DNA of 64,000 nt, taken from NCBI RefSeq assembly GCF_003597395.2, contig NC_133773.1, positions 122,802,711 to 122,866,710 on the forward strand, read 5' to 3'. Below the pieces are notes generated by a model. That model saw only the letters and a list, made by a program, of their open reading frames with translations. It did not search any database and was not told the origin of the DNA. The DNA comes from Chelonoidis abingdonii (lineage: Eukaryota; Chordata; Testudines; Testudinidae). A program made the translations under genes and the position numbers. The stretch's first letter is position 1, and each line of letters starts with the position of its first letter. Of the stretch, positions 37,200-51,894 are shown in pieces.

Positions 37200-38515
37200 T
37201 TGTGTATATATATATATATATATATACACATACACACACACATTATTAACAAAATAAAATATAGACCAAGTCATATTTTATTAGATATCTTATTTTGGCA
37301 CATCAGTTTTGGCACAGAGTTCTCCCTTTGGGAGTTAAAGCATGGACTGGGTCATTTATCCCTGAATAAAATACTTATTCACCTGACTCCCTACTACCCC
37401 AACTGCTGTTGCCATCATGGTATAAACAAGGGAAATTATCAATACTGAGTAACCATATAATCTTAGCACTGTAAACCCTTGTCCTTCCTCACCACACCTC
37501 CTCTGTACTTCCTTCATTTTCTCCACGCCATTCATGATTTTATAGACCTCTACTATAAGCCTGCAGATTTAAGCTTTCCTTAAGAAAAAAAGCTTCTAGG
37601 CCTTGCTCTTGCAAAGATAACCTTCTAAGTGTGACCTGAACGTGAAAGACATAGTACCACTGCAGCATTCAGAAACCTGATGGCAACAACACGGAAACTG
37701 ACAAACAAGTTGTGAGTTCGACTGCTAACCAAGGCAATGAGCTACAGCAGAGGTGTACAGTGGTGATCTTCATGGGAAAGATTTTTTAAAAAGTTAGGGG
37801 AAGGGGAAGTAGTTAGACCTCACCCCAGCCCTCTGCAGAAGACAGGTCACTGTGGGAGGACAGGGTAGTCAACAATGCCAACCCAACACTCAGAATACAT
37901 TAAGGTTGACGGGTATCAAGGAAGAGAGAGATTGCTCCTTTCCCGCAGCAACACAGGGCGAAGGGAAGGGGTTCAAGCCTATCCAGACTCATTAACTAGA
38001 GACTAATGTCTCTATAACCTACAGTGAATTAACCTTTCACTAGACCTCAAAATTTCATACTGGCAGAACACACACAATGATCAAGATTATTTTTAAAAGG
38101 TGTTTAAAGTTAGGCTCCTAAATCCTCACTGAGGTTCCTAAACAAAGTGGTCTGACTTTCAAAAGTGCAGAACATCCAGTAGCTCCCACTGACTTTTGAG
38201 TCCAGGCTCTATGCAGTAGAGGGCAATGGCATACATTTGAGGCAGTACATTCTAATATGTCCTGTACAGGCAGAATTCAATGTTTTTAATATACAATTTC
38301 AACAGATAATATCAATGTTTATTTTAAAGCAATTTTTTCAGTTTTTATTGATTTTAAATTTTCACGGTTGTGGGAAATTGTGGGAGGTTCAGACAACAGG
38401 GGAGTCAGACACTAATTTAATTACAGTGGACCCTGGGATTCAAAAAATTAATGCTTCACAACTGTCAAAACACACATTGTCAACATAACATGTCAAAATA
38501 TACAAATTAAATATC
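37200..38515. other. Intron sequence with a TA/CA microsatellite
   Basis: (TA)n(CA)n at 37203-37242, then unremarkable intron. Confidence 0.5.
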
Positions 38516-41060
38516 ATAAGAACATAAGAACGGTCGTACCAGGTCAGACCAAAGGTCCAGCTAGCCCAGTATCTGTCTGCCAATGCCAGGTGCCCCAGAG
38601 GGAGTGAACATAACAGGCAATGATCAAGTGACCTCTCTCCTGCCATCCATCTCCATCCTCTGATGAACAGAGGCTAGGGACACCATTTTTACCCATCCTG
38701 GCTAATGGCCATTTATGGACTTCACCACCATGAATTTATCCAGTTCTCTTTTAAACACTGTTATAGTCCTAGCCTTCACAATCTCCTCAGGTAAGGAGTT
38801 CCACAAGTTGACCGTGCGCTGCGTGAAAAAGAACTTCCTTTTATTTGTTTTAAACCTGCTGCCTATTAATTTCATTTGGGGACCCAGTTTCTTGTAGAAT
38901 GTCCGGCAATACAGTACATAAACTTTCCTTATACCATACATTATTCTCAACATCACTCATAGATTTATATACTCTCAATCAATCCTCTATCGTCGCCTCT
39001 TTCCAAGAGCGGAGAGAACCGTAGCCTCTTTATTCGTTCCTCCGTAATGGACCTCTCCAAACCCCTAACATTTTAGCCGTGCCCTTTTCTGAACCTTGTC
39101 TACGTGCTGAGAAATATCTTTTTTTAGGTGAGGAGACCACACTGTACACAGTATTCAACATCGTTGGGCGTACCATAGATGATAATAAGGGCAAATAATA
39201 TAGACCAGTCTTAATTCTCTCATCCCTTCTTAATGTAATTCAAAATCCTGTTGCTTTTTAGATCTGCCTCTGCACACTGCATGGACATCTTCAAGTAACA
39301 TCCACAATGCAACCAAGATCTTTTCCCTGACCATTGTATCTAAATAGCCCCCATCAATTGTAATGATGTTTAGGGTTATTTTCCAATGTGCATTACTTTA
39401 CAATTTATCCACATAAATTCATTGCCATTTGTTGCCCACTCACCTTAGTTTTGTGAGATCTTTTTGAACTCTTTAATCTGGTTTGGTCTATAACTACTTG
39501 AGTCAGTTTTAGTAATCATCTGCAAACTCTGCACCCAACTGTTACCCCTTTCTTCCATCATTTATGAATAAATGAATATAGGAGTGGTTCCGTAGGACGA
39601 CCCTTGGGGAACACCACTATTACCCCTCATCGAGAGATTGACCAGTAAGCCTACCACTTTGTTCCTGTCTGTTAACCAGTTCTAAATCCATGAAAGAACC
39701 TTGCCTTTATCCCCAGACAGCTTAATTTTAGCGAATGAGCCTTGGCGAGGGACCTTGTCAACCGCTTTCCTGTCAATCAAGTACACTATTCACGGGATCC
39801 CCCATTGTCTACATGTTTGTTGACCCCTTCAAAGAACGCTATAGATGATAAGACAAGATTCCCTTTACAGATAATCCATTTGACTATTGCGCAACAGTTT
39901 ATATTTTTCTATGTGTCTGACAGATTTCATCCTTAAACTATGTGGCGACGTAATGCCCAGTACCAAGTAAAACTTAGCGGTCTGTAATGCTGGGATCAAC
40001 ATCTGAGAGCCTGTTGAAATAGATTGGCGTACACTAATCAGACTCATCATTGGGAGTCAAAGCCGATTTTAAAAGGACAGGTTGATCATAACCATAATGT
40101 TAATGTAACCTGTTCCGGCTATACCTTCACTATTTGAGTTCGTCAGAGCTTCTTGTTTGAATGGCTTAATGGGTTCCGGGACTTGTTAAGTTTAGTTATC
40201 AATTAAATTCCAAAAAACTCTCTAGTGACACTTCAATCTGTGACAGTCTCAGATTTCACACTAAGCAAACCAGCCAGTGTGGGGAACTCCTCCAGCTCAG
40301 CCATGAAGACTGAAGCAAAGAATCATTTGTATTCTCCACAATAGGACTTATCGCGTAAGCGCACCTTTTGTATTTTGATCGCCAAGGGGCCCCACTGGTT
40401 GGTCAGCAGGCTCTGCTTCTGATAGACTTAAAAAACATTTTGTATTATTGGGGAGTTTTTGGCCTAGACCGTAATCTTCCAACCCCCTCTTTTGGCTGTT
40501 CTATACATGCCGCACTTAATTGGCAGTCGTTTATGCTATCTTTCTATTGCCACACTAGATAATGACTTCCACTTTTAAGGATTTCGTTTATCTCTCACGC
40601 GTTTCTGTTTTGAACTATGGTCGTTTACGCACGGTGGCTCTTTTCTTTAGTTCTTTTTTACTGGTTTTCCTTAATTGGAATAGCACATTGAAGTTGGGCT
40701 CTATTCATGCGGCGCTCGTCCTTTAAAAAGCACCTATGCAACTTCATGGATTCACTTAGCACTGTAAATCTTAACTTGGTTAACTACCGTCGCCTCATTG
40801 TTTATAGTTCCCCCTTGGAAAAAATGCCAACAGATTGGGTTTGAGCGTAGTTCTTCCCCCAGCAGGGATTGTTACTATATTATGGTACTATTTGCAAGTG
40901 GTCCTGCTATATGTAATCCTCTCTGACGCAGCGCCTGCATCCACTCAGGGAGGAACATCTAAGTTGCCTCTCTCCTTGTGGGTTCCCGTACGCAGCCGCT
41001 CCACGAAGCAGTGGCATGTCAATATCAATAAAGAAGTAGTCGTTATCCTTAAATTTATAA
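38516..41060 (-). mobile_element. CR1 LINE, long decayed copy
   Basis: Begins ATAAGAACATAAGAACGGTC (reverse complement of the CR1 3' end). A minus-strand frame at 38702-38956 reads LIGSRFKTNKRKFFFTQRTV, then NLWNSLPEEIV, the conserved C terminus of CR1 ORF2. It remains recognisable to about 41060 (AACATCTAAGTTGCCTCTC near 40950). No intact endonuclease or RT frame remains. Confidence 0.75.
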
Positions 41061-41223
41061 GTACCAAGTAGCAGTTTCTACTTGACTAGCTAAATTTTGC
41101 ATTGTTATCAATGGAAATATTGGGATGTGTGTATGAACGGAAATCAACCGTTCAGCAAGACGACTATTGTAACAGCTAAAAACTGATCCTCTCAAGCCTA
41201 GTTTGTTATTTTATATATATAAT

Positions 41224-41254
<31 letters not shown>

Positions 41255-41657
41255 TTTTTGGCAGAGCTTGATGGCTATTCTAGTTTTTGCTGTATGAATT
41301 ACATACTTTTCTGTGTACAAAAATAATACAAATTGTTAAGGAAAATAATACCCTAATACATTTTCACATTATTCCCAAGAAGGTATTCAAAGGATTAACC
41401 TGAAGCTAATTTAAATCAGGTCACTCTGGAACAGTATTTTTCAATAAATGGAGATGGAAAAGAGAGTCACCATCAGCTGAGGCACACTTCGACTTGTTTA
41501 TATCTGCAGATAAATATTTATTTACAGACCATAGATAGGGAAATCACCATCTTTTTGTTTTCATGAACTACATTCCTGTGGATTTTTCACCTTTTTATAG
41601 GAACATGGAACATGTGAGCCTATTTACTGTTAATTATAGTAGAAAAAATATTCTTAT
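41061..41657. other. Intron sequence with a CA microsatellite
   Basis: (TA)n(CA)n at 41211-41254. Otherwise no recognised feature. Confidence 0.5.
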
Positions 41658-41659
41658 TA

Positions 41660-42375
41660 CAGTAGAACCTCAGGAGTTATGAACACCAGAGTTACGAAAT
41701 GACCGGTCAACCACAGACCTCATTTGGAACTGGAAATGTGCAATCAGGCAGCAGCAGAGAAAAAAGGAAAAAACCCAAATACAGTATAGTACTGTGCTAA
41801 ACATAAACTACTGAAAAAAAAATGGAAACGTTTTAAAAAAAGATTTGACAAGGTAGGGAAACAGTTTCTGTGCTTGTTTCATTTAAATTAAAATGGTTAA
41901 AAGCAGCATTTTCCTTCTGCATAGTAGCTTCAAAGCTGTATTAAAACAGTATTCCATTGTAAACTTTTGAAAGAACTACCATAACATTTTGTTCAGAGTT
42001 TACAAAGATTTCAGAGTAATGAACAACCTCCACCCCCTTGTAACTCTGAGGTTCTACTGCAGGGGTCAGCAACCTTTCAGAAGTGGTGTGCCGAGTCTTC
42101 ATTTATTCACTGTCATTTAAGGTTTTGCGTGCCAGTAATACATTTAAACATTTTTAGAAGGTCTCTTTCTATAAGTCTATAATATAACTAAACTGTTGTT
42201 GTATGTAAAGTAAATAAGGTTTTTAAAATGTTTAAGAAGCTTCATTTAAAATTAAATTAAAATGCAGAGCCCCCAGACCGGTGGCCAGGACCCGGGCAGT
42301 GTGAGTGCCACTGAAAATCAGCTCACGTGCCGCCTTTGGCACGTGTGCCATGGGTTGCCTACCCCGGTTCTACTG
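41660..42375. mobile_element. Mariner/Tigger-like MITE with nested hAT element
   Basis: Left end CAGTAGAACCTCAGGAGTTA begins next to TA (41658-41659). The inverted right end TAACTCTGAGGTTCTACTG runs to 42059 and its last eight bases recur at 42368-42375, followed by TA (42376-42377). The duplication is the target site of a hAT element (42060-42367) that landed in the right terminus. The mariner-like part alone is 400 bp, AT-rich, non-coding. Confidence 0.85.
42060..42367. mobile_element. hAT MITE in mariner-like terminus
   Basis: 308 bp from CAGGGGTCAGCAACC to GGTTGCCTACCCCGG, with a perfect 8-bp target duplication TTCTACTG (42052-42059 and 42368-42375). The interior TTCAGAAGTGGTGTGCCGAG and GGCCAGGACCCGGGCAGTG are features of an abundant turtle hAT family. 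Confidence 0.9.
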
Positions 42376-42377
42376 TA

Positions 42378-44205
<1,828 letters not shown>

Positions 44206-45470
44206 CTAAATGAAGAAATAAATTAATGAGATCAAAAGCCCAGCAGATCATTGACCAATAAAACGCACCTAATGTTCACTGCTAATTATGGGAACATTAT
44301 CAAGGTTAGCAATGCCAACTAATTCTCTTGTGACTTTTTGTAATGTTGATTATACATAAAAGTAAGGCTCAGGAACGGTGAAGTAGTCATGTTTCTTTAT
44401 ACAACAGAAGTTGTGGAGAGTAGCAGCTTTTGGAAACTAAATATGTCCAAGTTTCAAGCTCCCCACGGGTAGTTATAATAAAATAATAGGTTAGTGGTTG
44501 AGATTAGCAAAGCAGCAGAAGGAATTTAGCCACATCATCTTCCATATCCTGGTGATATGTTCTGAAACCACAAAGGGCCCAAATCTGTCCCCATTGCTCA
44601 TGTCGAGTAGTACCTTACTCTGTAAATACTACAAGTGATTCCAGCAGGACAACATGCAGACTAAAGTATTACTGAACATCATCAGAGTAACAGAACTAGG
44701 ATAAAGGATGGAAACTACATTAAAAAAATACTCTTACTATGTAAATAATAAGAGGTCAAAAACGTTTTGCAGTCTAACATCTTGTAATGAAGACTTTTAT
44801 TTATTTATTATAAACCCAGGATCCTACAATGGAATCCATGCAGCTGGATTCTATCCTTGCATGGAATCTCCATTCAAGGATTCTTCTGTGCAGACAATTG
44901 TACAGGAGCAGGGCGGAGGATGCTAACAGTGTGCTGTTCTACAGAGACATAAATGTTCATGTTGTAAAAAGACATAACTACACCCTCCACTAACAATGCA
45001 CAGACCATCTTAATACCAAATTCACTGGATTGGAAGAGACCTTTGGTGGATCACCTTGTTCACAGTTCAGTGATCAGTTAGTTCTTCAGTTACATTACAT
45101 TTCTGAATGAATAAGTTAATCCAAATAACTTGATGTAGAGCCTCCTGAGAGGTGACAATATAATAGTTCAGAAAATCAACACTTACTGATAAAAAATATT
45201 TCACATACCAGATCAATTTTTAAAATGCTAGCATTCTAAATATAAATCTGTTTTGAGTTTTAAACTCTAGTTGCTGATAGGCTGATACAGTAACAAGGTA
45301 AATTTTAGTACTGCATGATATATACCATATCAGGTTACTGTCACATTTCTTTGACAAGTAGGAAAACAACCATATTTTATAGATTTCACTTATGCTGCAA
45401 GATCTTAATCCTATAGTTTCACACTGAAGAGAATTTTTATACCTCCTTTCAATACCATAGGTTTATTATA
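44206..45470. other. Intron sequence upstream of exon B
   Basis: No firm repeat identified. 45025-45065 (GGATTGGAAGAGACC) weakly recalls a CR1 3' end. Confidence 0.35.
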
Positions 45471-46037
45471 TGGTATGTTACATCTTTTTCTCTCTCTCAC
45501 CTTATCTCTGGCTAATCTCACCTGCAAACACAAATTCAACTACCATGTCGATGGTGAGAACTCACAGACCTACCTCTCTATTCCAGACCTGTCTCCTTTT
45601 GACCAAAGAAATATCCTGTCTTGGGTCCCTGACATCTCCTTAAAGATATCTAGCGCCAGTCAGGCTCAGCGTGGCTCAAACAAAGCTCTTAATCTCCTCC
45701 CTCTCTCTCAAGTCCTCCCTGCTACCTCCTCTCCCACTCACTAGGGACAACATCACCATCCTACCTGTCATGGTGGTCTGTAACCTGGGTGTCATCCCTC
45801 CCTTCAGGTCCTCTAATTCACGCTATGTCTAAATTTTACTGATTCTTTCTGCATAACAACTCCAAGATACAGCCTTTTAAAATCCATCCTTATGCTAAAA
45901 CTCTCATCCAAGCTCTTATAATCTCAGGTCTTAATTACTGCAACATCCTTCTCTCTGGCACTGAAAAACACAATCTTGCTCTGCTTGTATCCATTCAGAA
46001 CGCTGCACCATTTTCCAAGCCCATCACTTCGACCATG
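45471..46037 (+). repeat. L2-like LINE relic, left part
   Basis: Plus-strand translation in broken frames resembles L2 RT C-terminal sequence: ILPVMVVCNLGVI-like near 45755-45795 and a leucine-rich block near 45900-46000. It stops at the CDHV position (46031-46037) and appears to continue at about 47025. Old and heavily mutated. Confidence 0.55.
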
Positions 46038-47024
46038 TGTGACCAAATCCACCCCTGTATTCACAGCCTGCATACTAATTTAGTAATCTTTGTATAAAAT
46101 ACACCTTGTGAGGTAGCATTTGAAAAGTAATAATTCACTGCTCCATAATATCATGGTGAAATGTCTGTAGCAACAGTATATGTAATGTTATAAACATCAG
46201 CTGAAATTAAACACATTTCAGACCTACCAGACAAGTCTGGTTAAACCAGTTTCTTGAAGTCAGAGGACAAGCTGACACCTCTAGCCAAGTGTTATCAAAG
46301 CTGATGGGCAATCACCTGTCAAATGGCCACTCTTTGGCATGAAAGAGGGGCAGGAACAAACACTATGGAATTGCTTTCACTACCAGACCTGGGGGAAGTG
46401 GAGGAATGACAAAGGAAGCAGCCGTTTGACTTTCGGAAAGATCCTGACCTGAAATTTGGTCAGCCTTGTTGTTGGGAGCATGAGGTAAGAATTTGTCTTT
46501 AACCAAGTCTAGTTTGTTAAGTTTTAGCACTAGAAAGTGTTTTAATTTTATCTCTCATATAACCATTTCTGACTTTAATTCCTTATACTTGTACTCCTTT
46601 AAAATCTCTCTCTTTGTAGTTAAATAAAAGTATATTATTTTTTAATCAAAACTTAACCAGTGTTGTGAATTGTTTGGTAACTTCAATTAAAGTAGCAAAT
46701 TGTTGTATATTGTTCTCTTATAGGGGCAACAGACCTAAAATATCTCAGTGATGCAGGAGAGTGCTGGACACTTCAGAACATGTGGTTTTCTAGGGAAAAT
46801 CTGGGACTGAGAATGTGTTGGGGGTCAGCCTGCAAGTGGTAAAAGCAAGGCTGGTGGAAGCCAGAGTGTGCTGGCAGGCTGGAGTTATACACAGACACTC
46901 AGAGAGTGACCTGCAGGCTGTTTGTGAAGACCCTTGGTTGGGAGCTACTGCAGCAAAGCATTGTGAAGCACCCCAGGATGCAAGACAGGAGGTGACACAA
47001 CCCCTCACTGGTCTGGACTGCATC
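46038..47024 (+). mobile_element. LTR-like insertion in L2 relic
   Basis: Begins TGTGACCAAATCCACCCC and contains TAGTTAAATAAAAGTATATT near 46618 (polyadenylation signal). It separates two parts of an L2 relic that join cleanly. ATG is repeated at both edges, consistent with a short target duplication. No gag, pol or env sequence seen, so a solo LTR is likely. The right edge is less certain because a CA end is not obvious. Confidence 0.55.
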
Positions 47025-47300
47025 CTGGAATGTCATACCCTCTCTTTGCATCCCTCCACTGACTCCCCTTCTCTATCCCACATAACATAAGCTGCTTCTA
47101 TTCACTTTCAAGGCCATTCACAGTCAATCACAACCTATATATCATCTCTCATTTGCTATTGAGCTGTCAACGCTCAACTCCGATGAGCCCATGATGACAG
47201 CCTTTGTCACACGCACATTAAATTTTTAGACAAACACCTTGTCCGATTCTGCTAAACTGCAGGCCTACTCTGAACACATTATTGACCAAATAAAATAGCC
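47025..47300 (+). repeat. L2-like LINE relic, right part
   Basis: Reads HVIPSLCIPPLTPL then KAIHSQ-like sequence, the stretch that normally follows DHVTPLL in L2 ORF2. Completes the relic begun at 45471. Confidence 0.55.
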
Positions 47301-47417
47301 TTTCAAGCTTATCTGTTGCTGCATGATAGAAATTACACTTAGATCAACCAATGCTGGATACCTATTAATGCTGAAAAACTGAGTGTGCATTGAGGGCAAG
47401 ATTGCTTGTCGCCCTAT

Positions 47418-47584
47418 GCATTTGAGCATTGGCCTGCTAAACCCAGGGTTGTGAGTTCAATCCTTGAAGGGGCCATTTAGGGATCTGGGGCAAAAATCTG
47501 TCTGGGGATTGGTCCTGCTTTGAGCAGGGGGTTGGACTAGATGACATCCTGAGGTCCCTTCCAACCCTGATGTTCTGTGATTCT
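47418..47584 (+). mobile_element. Turtle Pol III SINE (tRNA-derived)
   Basis: TTTGAGCATTGGCCTGCTAA, AACCCAGGGTTGTGAGTTCAA form a tRNA-like head with a B-box-like GTGAGTTCAATCC. A unique body (GCCATTTAGGGATCTGGGG) and a CR1-like 3' tail (GGGGGTTGGACTAGATGAC, ...TTCTGTGATTCTAC) follow. This is the tRNA-Lys-derived SINE family of cryptodiran turtles, mobilised by CR1 through the shared tail. The 5' end lacks part of the A box. Confidence 0.85.
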
Positions 47585-49099
47585 ACAACAGAGCAAACGG
47601 GTGCTAGCTATGAGCTACCTGCATTGCCAGACACTGCACAGTGTGGAGAGCAGCCTCTGTGGGGCTGGTATTGCCCCCTCACACACAAGTGGACAGAACT
47701 TTGTTCTGCGGAGCCAGGGAATGAGGGGGAAGTAATCTCCTTATGGTTTAAATCATTTGCAGATTACTTCCCTTTGGAGCAAGGGGCGAAACTAAGTAAT
47801 GAATTGTGACTCTTAGGGTCAGTTTGCTCCCTGGTCTGCTCGTGGACATATGCCTCCCCTTGCCCAGGCAGACTTTAATATCCCAGTCTAGCCTTAAACT
47901 ATTTTCCCAGTGTGTGTGTGAGATCATATGTATGTGTATGAACTTCCTATTATTAAACCAATTCATCTAGGAAATATTGGTCTAGAGAGTCATGCATATT
48001 TTGATGCAGCACAGACACAAGGTTTCTAAGCTATTTTTTATTCTGCAATAAATAAGAGATTCCAATAGAGATCTGAAAAATGCTTGTTTTTTAGTTTAAA
48101 TGTTATTCAAAAAGAAAGTGGGGAAAAAAGAAGGGAAATGAAACACAAATGGTGCTTGTCTGAATTCGACCCCTTTAGAACACTGGTTACTTCACACAGC
48201 TGGAGCGGTAAACATGTGCAGCCAATGTCAACACAGATGGAATCCATTTCTGAATTAACCAGGACCTAGTTTCTGAAATGTATTTTGCAGTGCTTGCCAT
48301 ATACAAAGTTTTAAAAACAATGAAACCCCTAGCACAATGGCTTTTGAAAGAGGCACAATTAGTAGAAACGACTGAAGGCACTTTTCAAAAATATCCACTA
48401 TAAAGAATGTTTTCTGATTAAAGTGAGACAGCTTGCTTTTGTCTTTTCTTTTTTTTAAAGCAGAAACACAGACCACATTCAAAGTCTGTACTATAAACCC
48501 CTGTGTTTTCTATGAGATCTGGCACGACGAATGCTCTGTACAGCAAATCAAAAATGTATGAATCTACACCCAGACATTCTGATGTTATTGATATTTATAA
48601 TTCAAAAAAACCAAGTTATTGCTAGTTGCATTGTGGAAACCTTTCAATTCACTAGAAAGTTGTAAATTTTTCTGGCAACTTTTCAAGAGCAGAACTTTCA
48701 TGGAATGTATCAAAAAAAACCCATCTGATTTCAATAAAACTTTATTAATTCATCTGTAACTGACAAGCATCCCCAAATGCAACTAGCTTGATTAGCTAAG
48801 ATGATTAAGTCTGATGAAAATTAGGTAACCCTGCACAACTAGACAAATTGCTCCTTTTTTTTTACTTTTCAATCCAGCACATATCTTCTAATATTTAAAT
48901 TGGTATTATGTTACTAGCTTAGAATGAAGTGCATCCTGACAACCTGACTACCCAGGATCATTAAAGAAGCTATTGCACTTTCTATAAGAGTAGCTATGAT
49001 ACCTCTATGTCCTTGCTAAATTTCTGTTTTGTTCCAGCCAAACACTACAGATTAAGTAGTTACATTCTCACCTGGCTAGAGTATTCTTCATTTCCTATC
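47585..49099. other. Intron sequence, nothing recognised
   Basis: No repeat or exon identified. Confidence 0.4.
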
Positions 49100-50540
49100 T
49101 GTAGCAAACGGCATGGGACTTGGAGGGACTACAAATTACTGTCACTGAGACTCTAGCACAAGGATGTGAGGATGAGATACTGACCAAGCAAGTCACTACT
49201 AGTGGCAGATACAAATTAAGCACTGCTGCTAAGTGTAACGAAATAGGCACCAGGGCTCAAGTAATTTGGTGCCAGGGCTCAAGCAATTTTTTTACATTCA
49301 GAGCTGATGCAGCAAGCCCAGAAGTGCTGCGGCTATTAACTGCCAAGCCTAGAGATGCCGGGGGTCAGCTCTGGCAAGCTCTGGCACAAATTAAGCACTG
49401 CCTAGCAGGGCATACTTCCCAGACTACAACACATATAACTGTGGAACAGAACACAGAGTCTATCAGAGTACCTTCAAATCTCAGATGAGGGGCTCCGGGC
49501 ATTCTAACAAAGCACCAAACAGCACTGGGTACTACCTGCAGTTTAAAAAAAATGCAAGGTCATACTCCAGGGTTGGCCAGATAGCAAGGAGCAAATGCCA
49601 CAGGAGTTAACCACTACTGCCAGGTGACTCATCAGCTGTACATGCAAGATAGGATTTTGTTTAAAGGAGACAAAGCAGTAGAGTTAAGAGCTGACATAAT
49701 GAGATGGATACATGCTTCACACCTGGGGACAGAGGCTTATAGGAGATGAAACAGGGAAAGTGTCTAATGGCCAGGCATGAATGCCCAACAGAGAGTATAC
49801 CGAACCGTGTGAGGTGTGCAAAGAGTATAGTGACTAGCAACAGATGGAGACTCTATACAGCTTTATGAAATCCCACCCAACCCTAGGAAAAGACTGGCAC
49901 AGACCTGATCACTTTCAATGACAGGAACCACATGGTTACAGTAGACTATTTCTCCAGTTTCTGAGAAGTGATCTCTCCAGAGGACATTCAGGTAAGGACT
50001 GTGATTAGGAAATGAAAGTTGCATTTTGCAAGGTATGGGATACGTGGCATGCTATGCTCAGACAGTGGGTGACAGTACACTGTACCAGAATTAAAACAAA
50101 CAATTCAGCTCCAAATGGGAATTTGAGCACAAGGTATCTTCCTCTAGATACCCAAAAAGGAATCAGAGGATGGAGTTGGCAGTAAAGACAGCCAAGAGAC
50201 TGATGGCAAAGGCAAAACAGATAGGAAGGGATCCCTACCTGACAATGTTGGTAAACGCAAAACACTCTCCCCAGGGACCAGATAGTAACCCAATACAGAA
50301 GATATGTCTACATTACAATCAGGAGGAGCGTCTATTGCAGCACCATGAACCTCACAAAGCAAAAAACTTGGGAGAGGGGAGCACCACTTGAAGGAGGCAC
50401 CAGAAAGTCAGTCTGTGTGCACATGGTTAGAATACTAGCTGTAGCATCTCTGTAGATAGTTGTCTTAATAAAGAGCCAGTTTAGATTTACAAGCATGGAG
50501 TCCTTTCATGTTATCATCCAACATCCAGTACATGATACAC
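49100..50540 (+). mobile_element. Gypsy-type LTR retrotransposon relic
   Basis: Plus-strand pol remnants and a downstream LTR-like end. The integrase part reads CEVCKEYS (49820-49845), TFNDRNHMVTVDYFSSF with a frameshift (49910-49965), SSKWEFEH, then VKTAKRLMAKAKQIGRDPYL (50175-50245). An LTR-like segment from about 50418 begins TGTGTGCACATGG and has TTAATAAAGAGCCAG at 50465-50480. An unexplained 122-codon frame lies upstream (49120-49485). Decayed and non-autonomous. Confidence 0.7.
49820..50390 (+). pseudogene. Gypsy integrase fragment
   Basis: Zinc-binding C..C part (CEVCK), then the core with D in TVDYFSSF and the C-terminal part of the core (MELAVKTAKRLMAKAKQIGR at 50170-50229). The central part containing the second catalytic aspartate is deleted between about 49990 and 50080. 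A 73-codon open frame (50170-50388) contains the last part. Identification rests on memory of Gypsy integrases. Confidence 0.7.
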
Positions 50541-51440
50541 TATCCTAAACCCTTGTGCAGTATTTCTTTGCATTGTTGAACAAATTCTTCTTGCATCATA
50601 CCTAAAACCATTATAAATAATATATGGTGGGTTATGGAGGATAGAAAATTAAAAAAAAAATTAAGCTGTGGTTTTAGAACTTTAAGTTAATACCACGAAC
50701 CTCAGAAAGAAAATAATTCCATATCAGTGGGGCAACCCAAGCAAATAAATCATAATATTTAGAAGTGGCAAATGGTAAGCATCTAACAGCATTGAACTGA
50801 GCTCAGATTCCAGCTGATTGTTCTATGCAACGGCACTGCTGCCCTGGGACAGAACCTAGAGATGTACTTAAACTTTTCCTGTAACATCTGTCAGACAGGC
50901 TTGAATTTGAGATATTTATTAAATAAAATTTGCAAAACTCAAGTACAGTACACACCACTTAAATGAGAAAGGCAGGCAAGAGTTACACCGAACTCCGTGG
51001 CACAGTGACAGAAGAAATGTAGAATTAATTTACCTCAGAGATTCAAAAGTAAAAAGAATGAAAAAATAAAATTTGTTTTATTTAGGATGAATAATGAAAT
51101 ATTAATACATATACACTTGGAGGTGTCACTTAGACAACTGAAAATATACAGATGAAGAACCCAGAAAATAAAGAAAAGGCAGAGCAAATTTGTATATAAA
51201 ATCAATAAGAATGGACCTATGTACCAAAAAGGTTCAGGTGTAGAGAGAAGAGCAATGGATCTTAATCAGAATTCTGGCAAATGCCTTGATATTAATCCCA
51301 GGAAGATGTATTTAAATTATAGTCTGCGTGAAAGTACCAGTCAGATGTGATTACTGATTTTTTTTATTGTAACTGTGCTAGGCACTTCCCACTACATATG
51401 AAAGATACTTCCCTCCTGAAGGAGCTTACAAGATATTTAT
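50541..51440. other. AT-rich intron sequence
   Basis: No repeat or exon identified. Confidence 0.4.
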
Positions 51441-51502
51441 GCAGATAACATGATGAGGGGTTAAGACATACGCAGATGACATGATGAGGGGTTAAGACAA
51501 GA
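51441..51502. repeat. 31-bp tandem duplication
   Basis: GCAGATAACATGATGAGGGG plus TTAAGACATAC is followed at once by GCAGATGACATGATGAGGGG plus TTAAGACAAGA. Two units of 31 bp, four mismatches, within an older dispersed repeat (GGAGCTTACAAGAT at 51420). Confidence 0.85.
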
Positions 51503-51674
51503 AACAGCAGACACAGGAAGAAGAAGAGAGAATGGACGGGGCAACGCCAATTAAATTATGCCATTATTCTGTGAAGGTTAGCCCACAGCATGATGTAGTG
51601 AAGAGTTTTCTTTTAAAAACTAAAACAAAACAGGAGGAGAATTTGGGTAGGATTTTCACAAGTGGTCAGCATTT

Positions 51675-51743
51675 TCCTAACTCTGCTCCCATTAAAATCA
51701 ACAGAAGTTATATCATTGACTTCAGTGGGAGCAGAGTTAGGCC
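51675..51743. repeat. Short palindromic amniote repeat
   Basis: CCTAACTCTGCTCCCATT and TGGGAGCAGAGTTAGG are inverted arms around a loop containing TCATTGACTTCAGTGG. Same family as 7617-7685. Confidence 0.65.
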
Positions 51744-51894
51744 AATGATGAGCGCTTTGGAAAAATTCACTTTTAAGTTTAAAAGAGGAAACCAGCTCAG
51801 GAATGGCATTGCATGGATAGGGAAGACATGGCAATAAGAAACTGGCAAAACGATGAGACCCGACCACAGTAAATGAGAGCACAATACCCTAAAG

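Noticed and set aside
37203..37242. TA/CA repeat as a promoter or recombination site
   Set aside because: Ordinary microsatellite. Relevant only as a border of the R4-like LINE.
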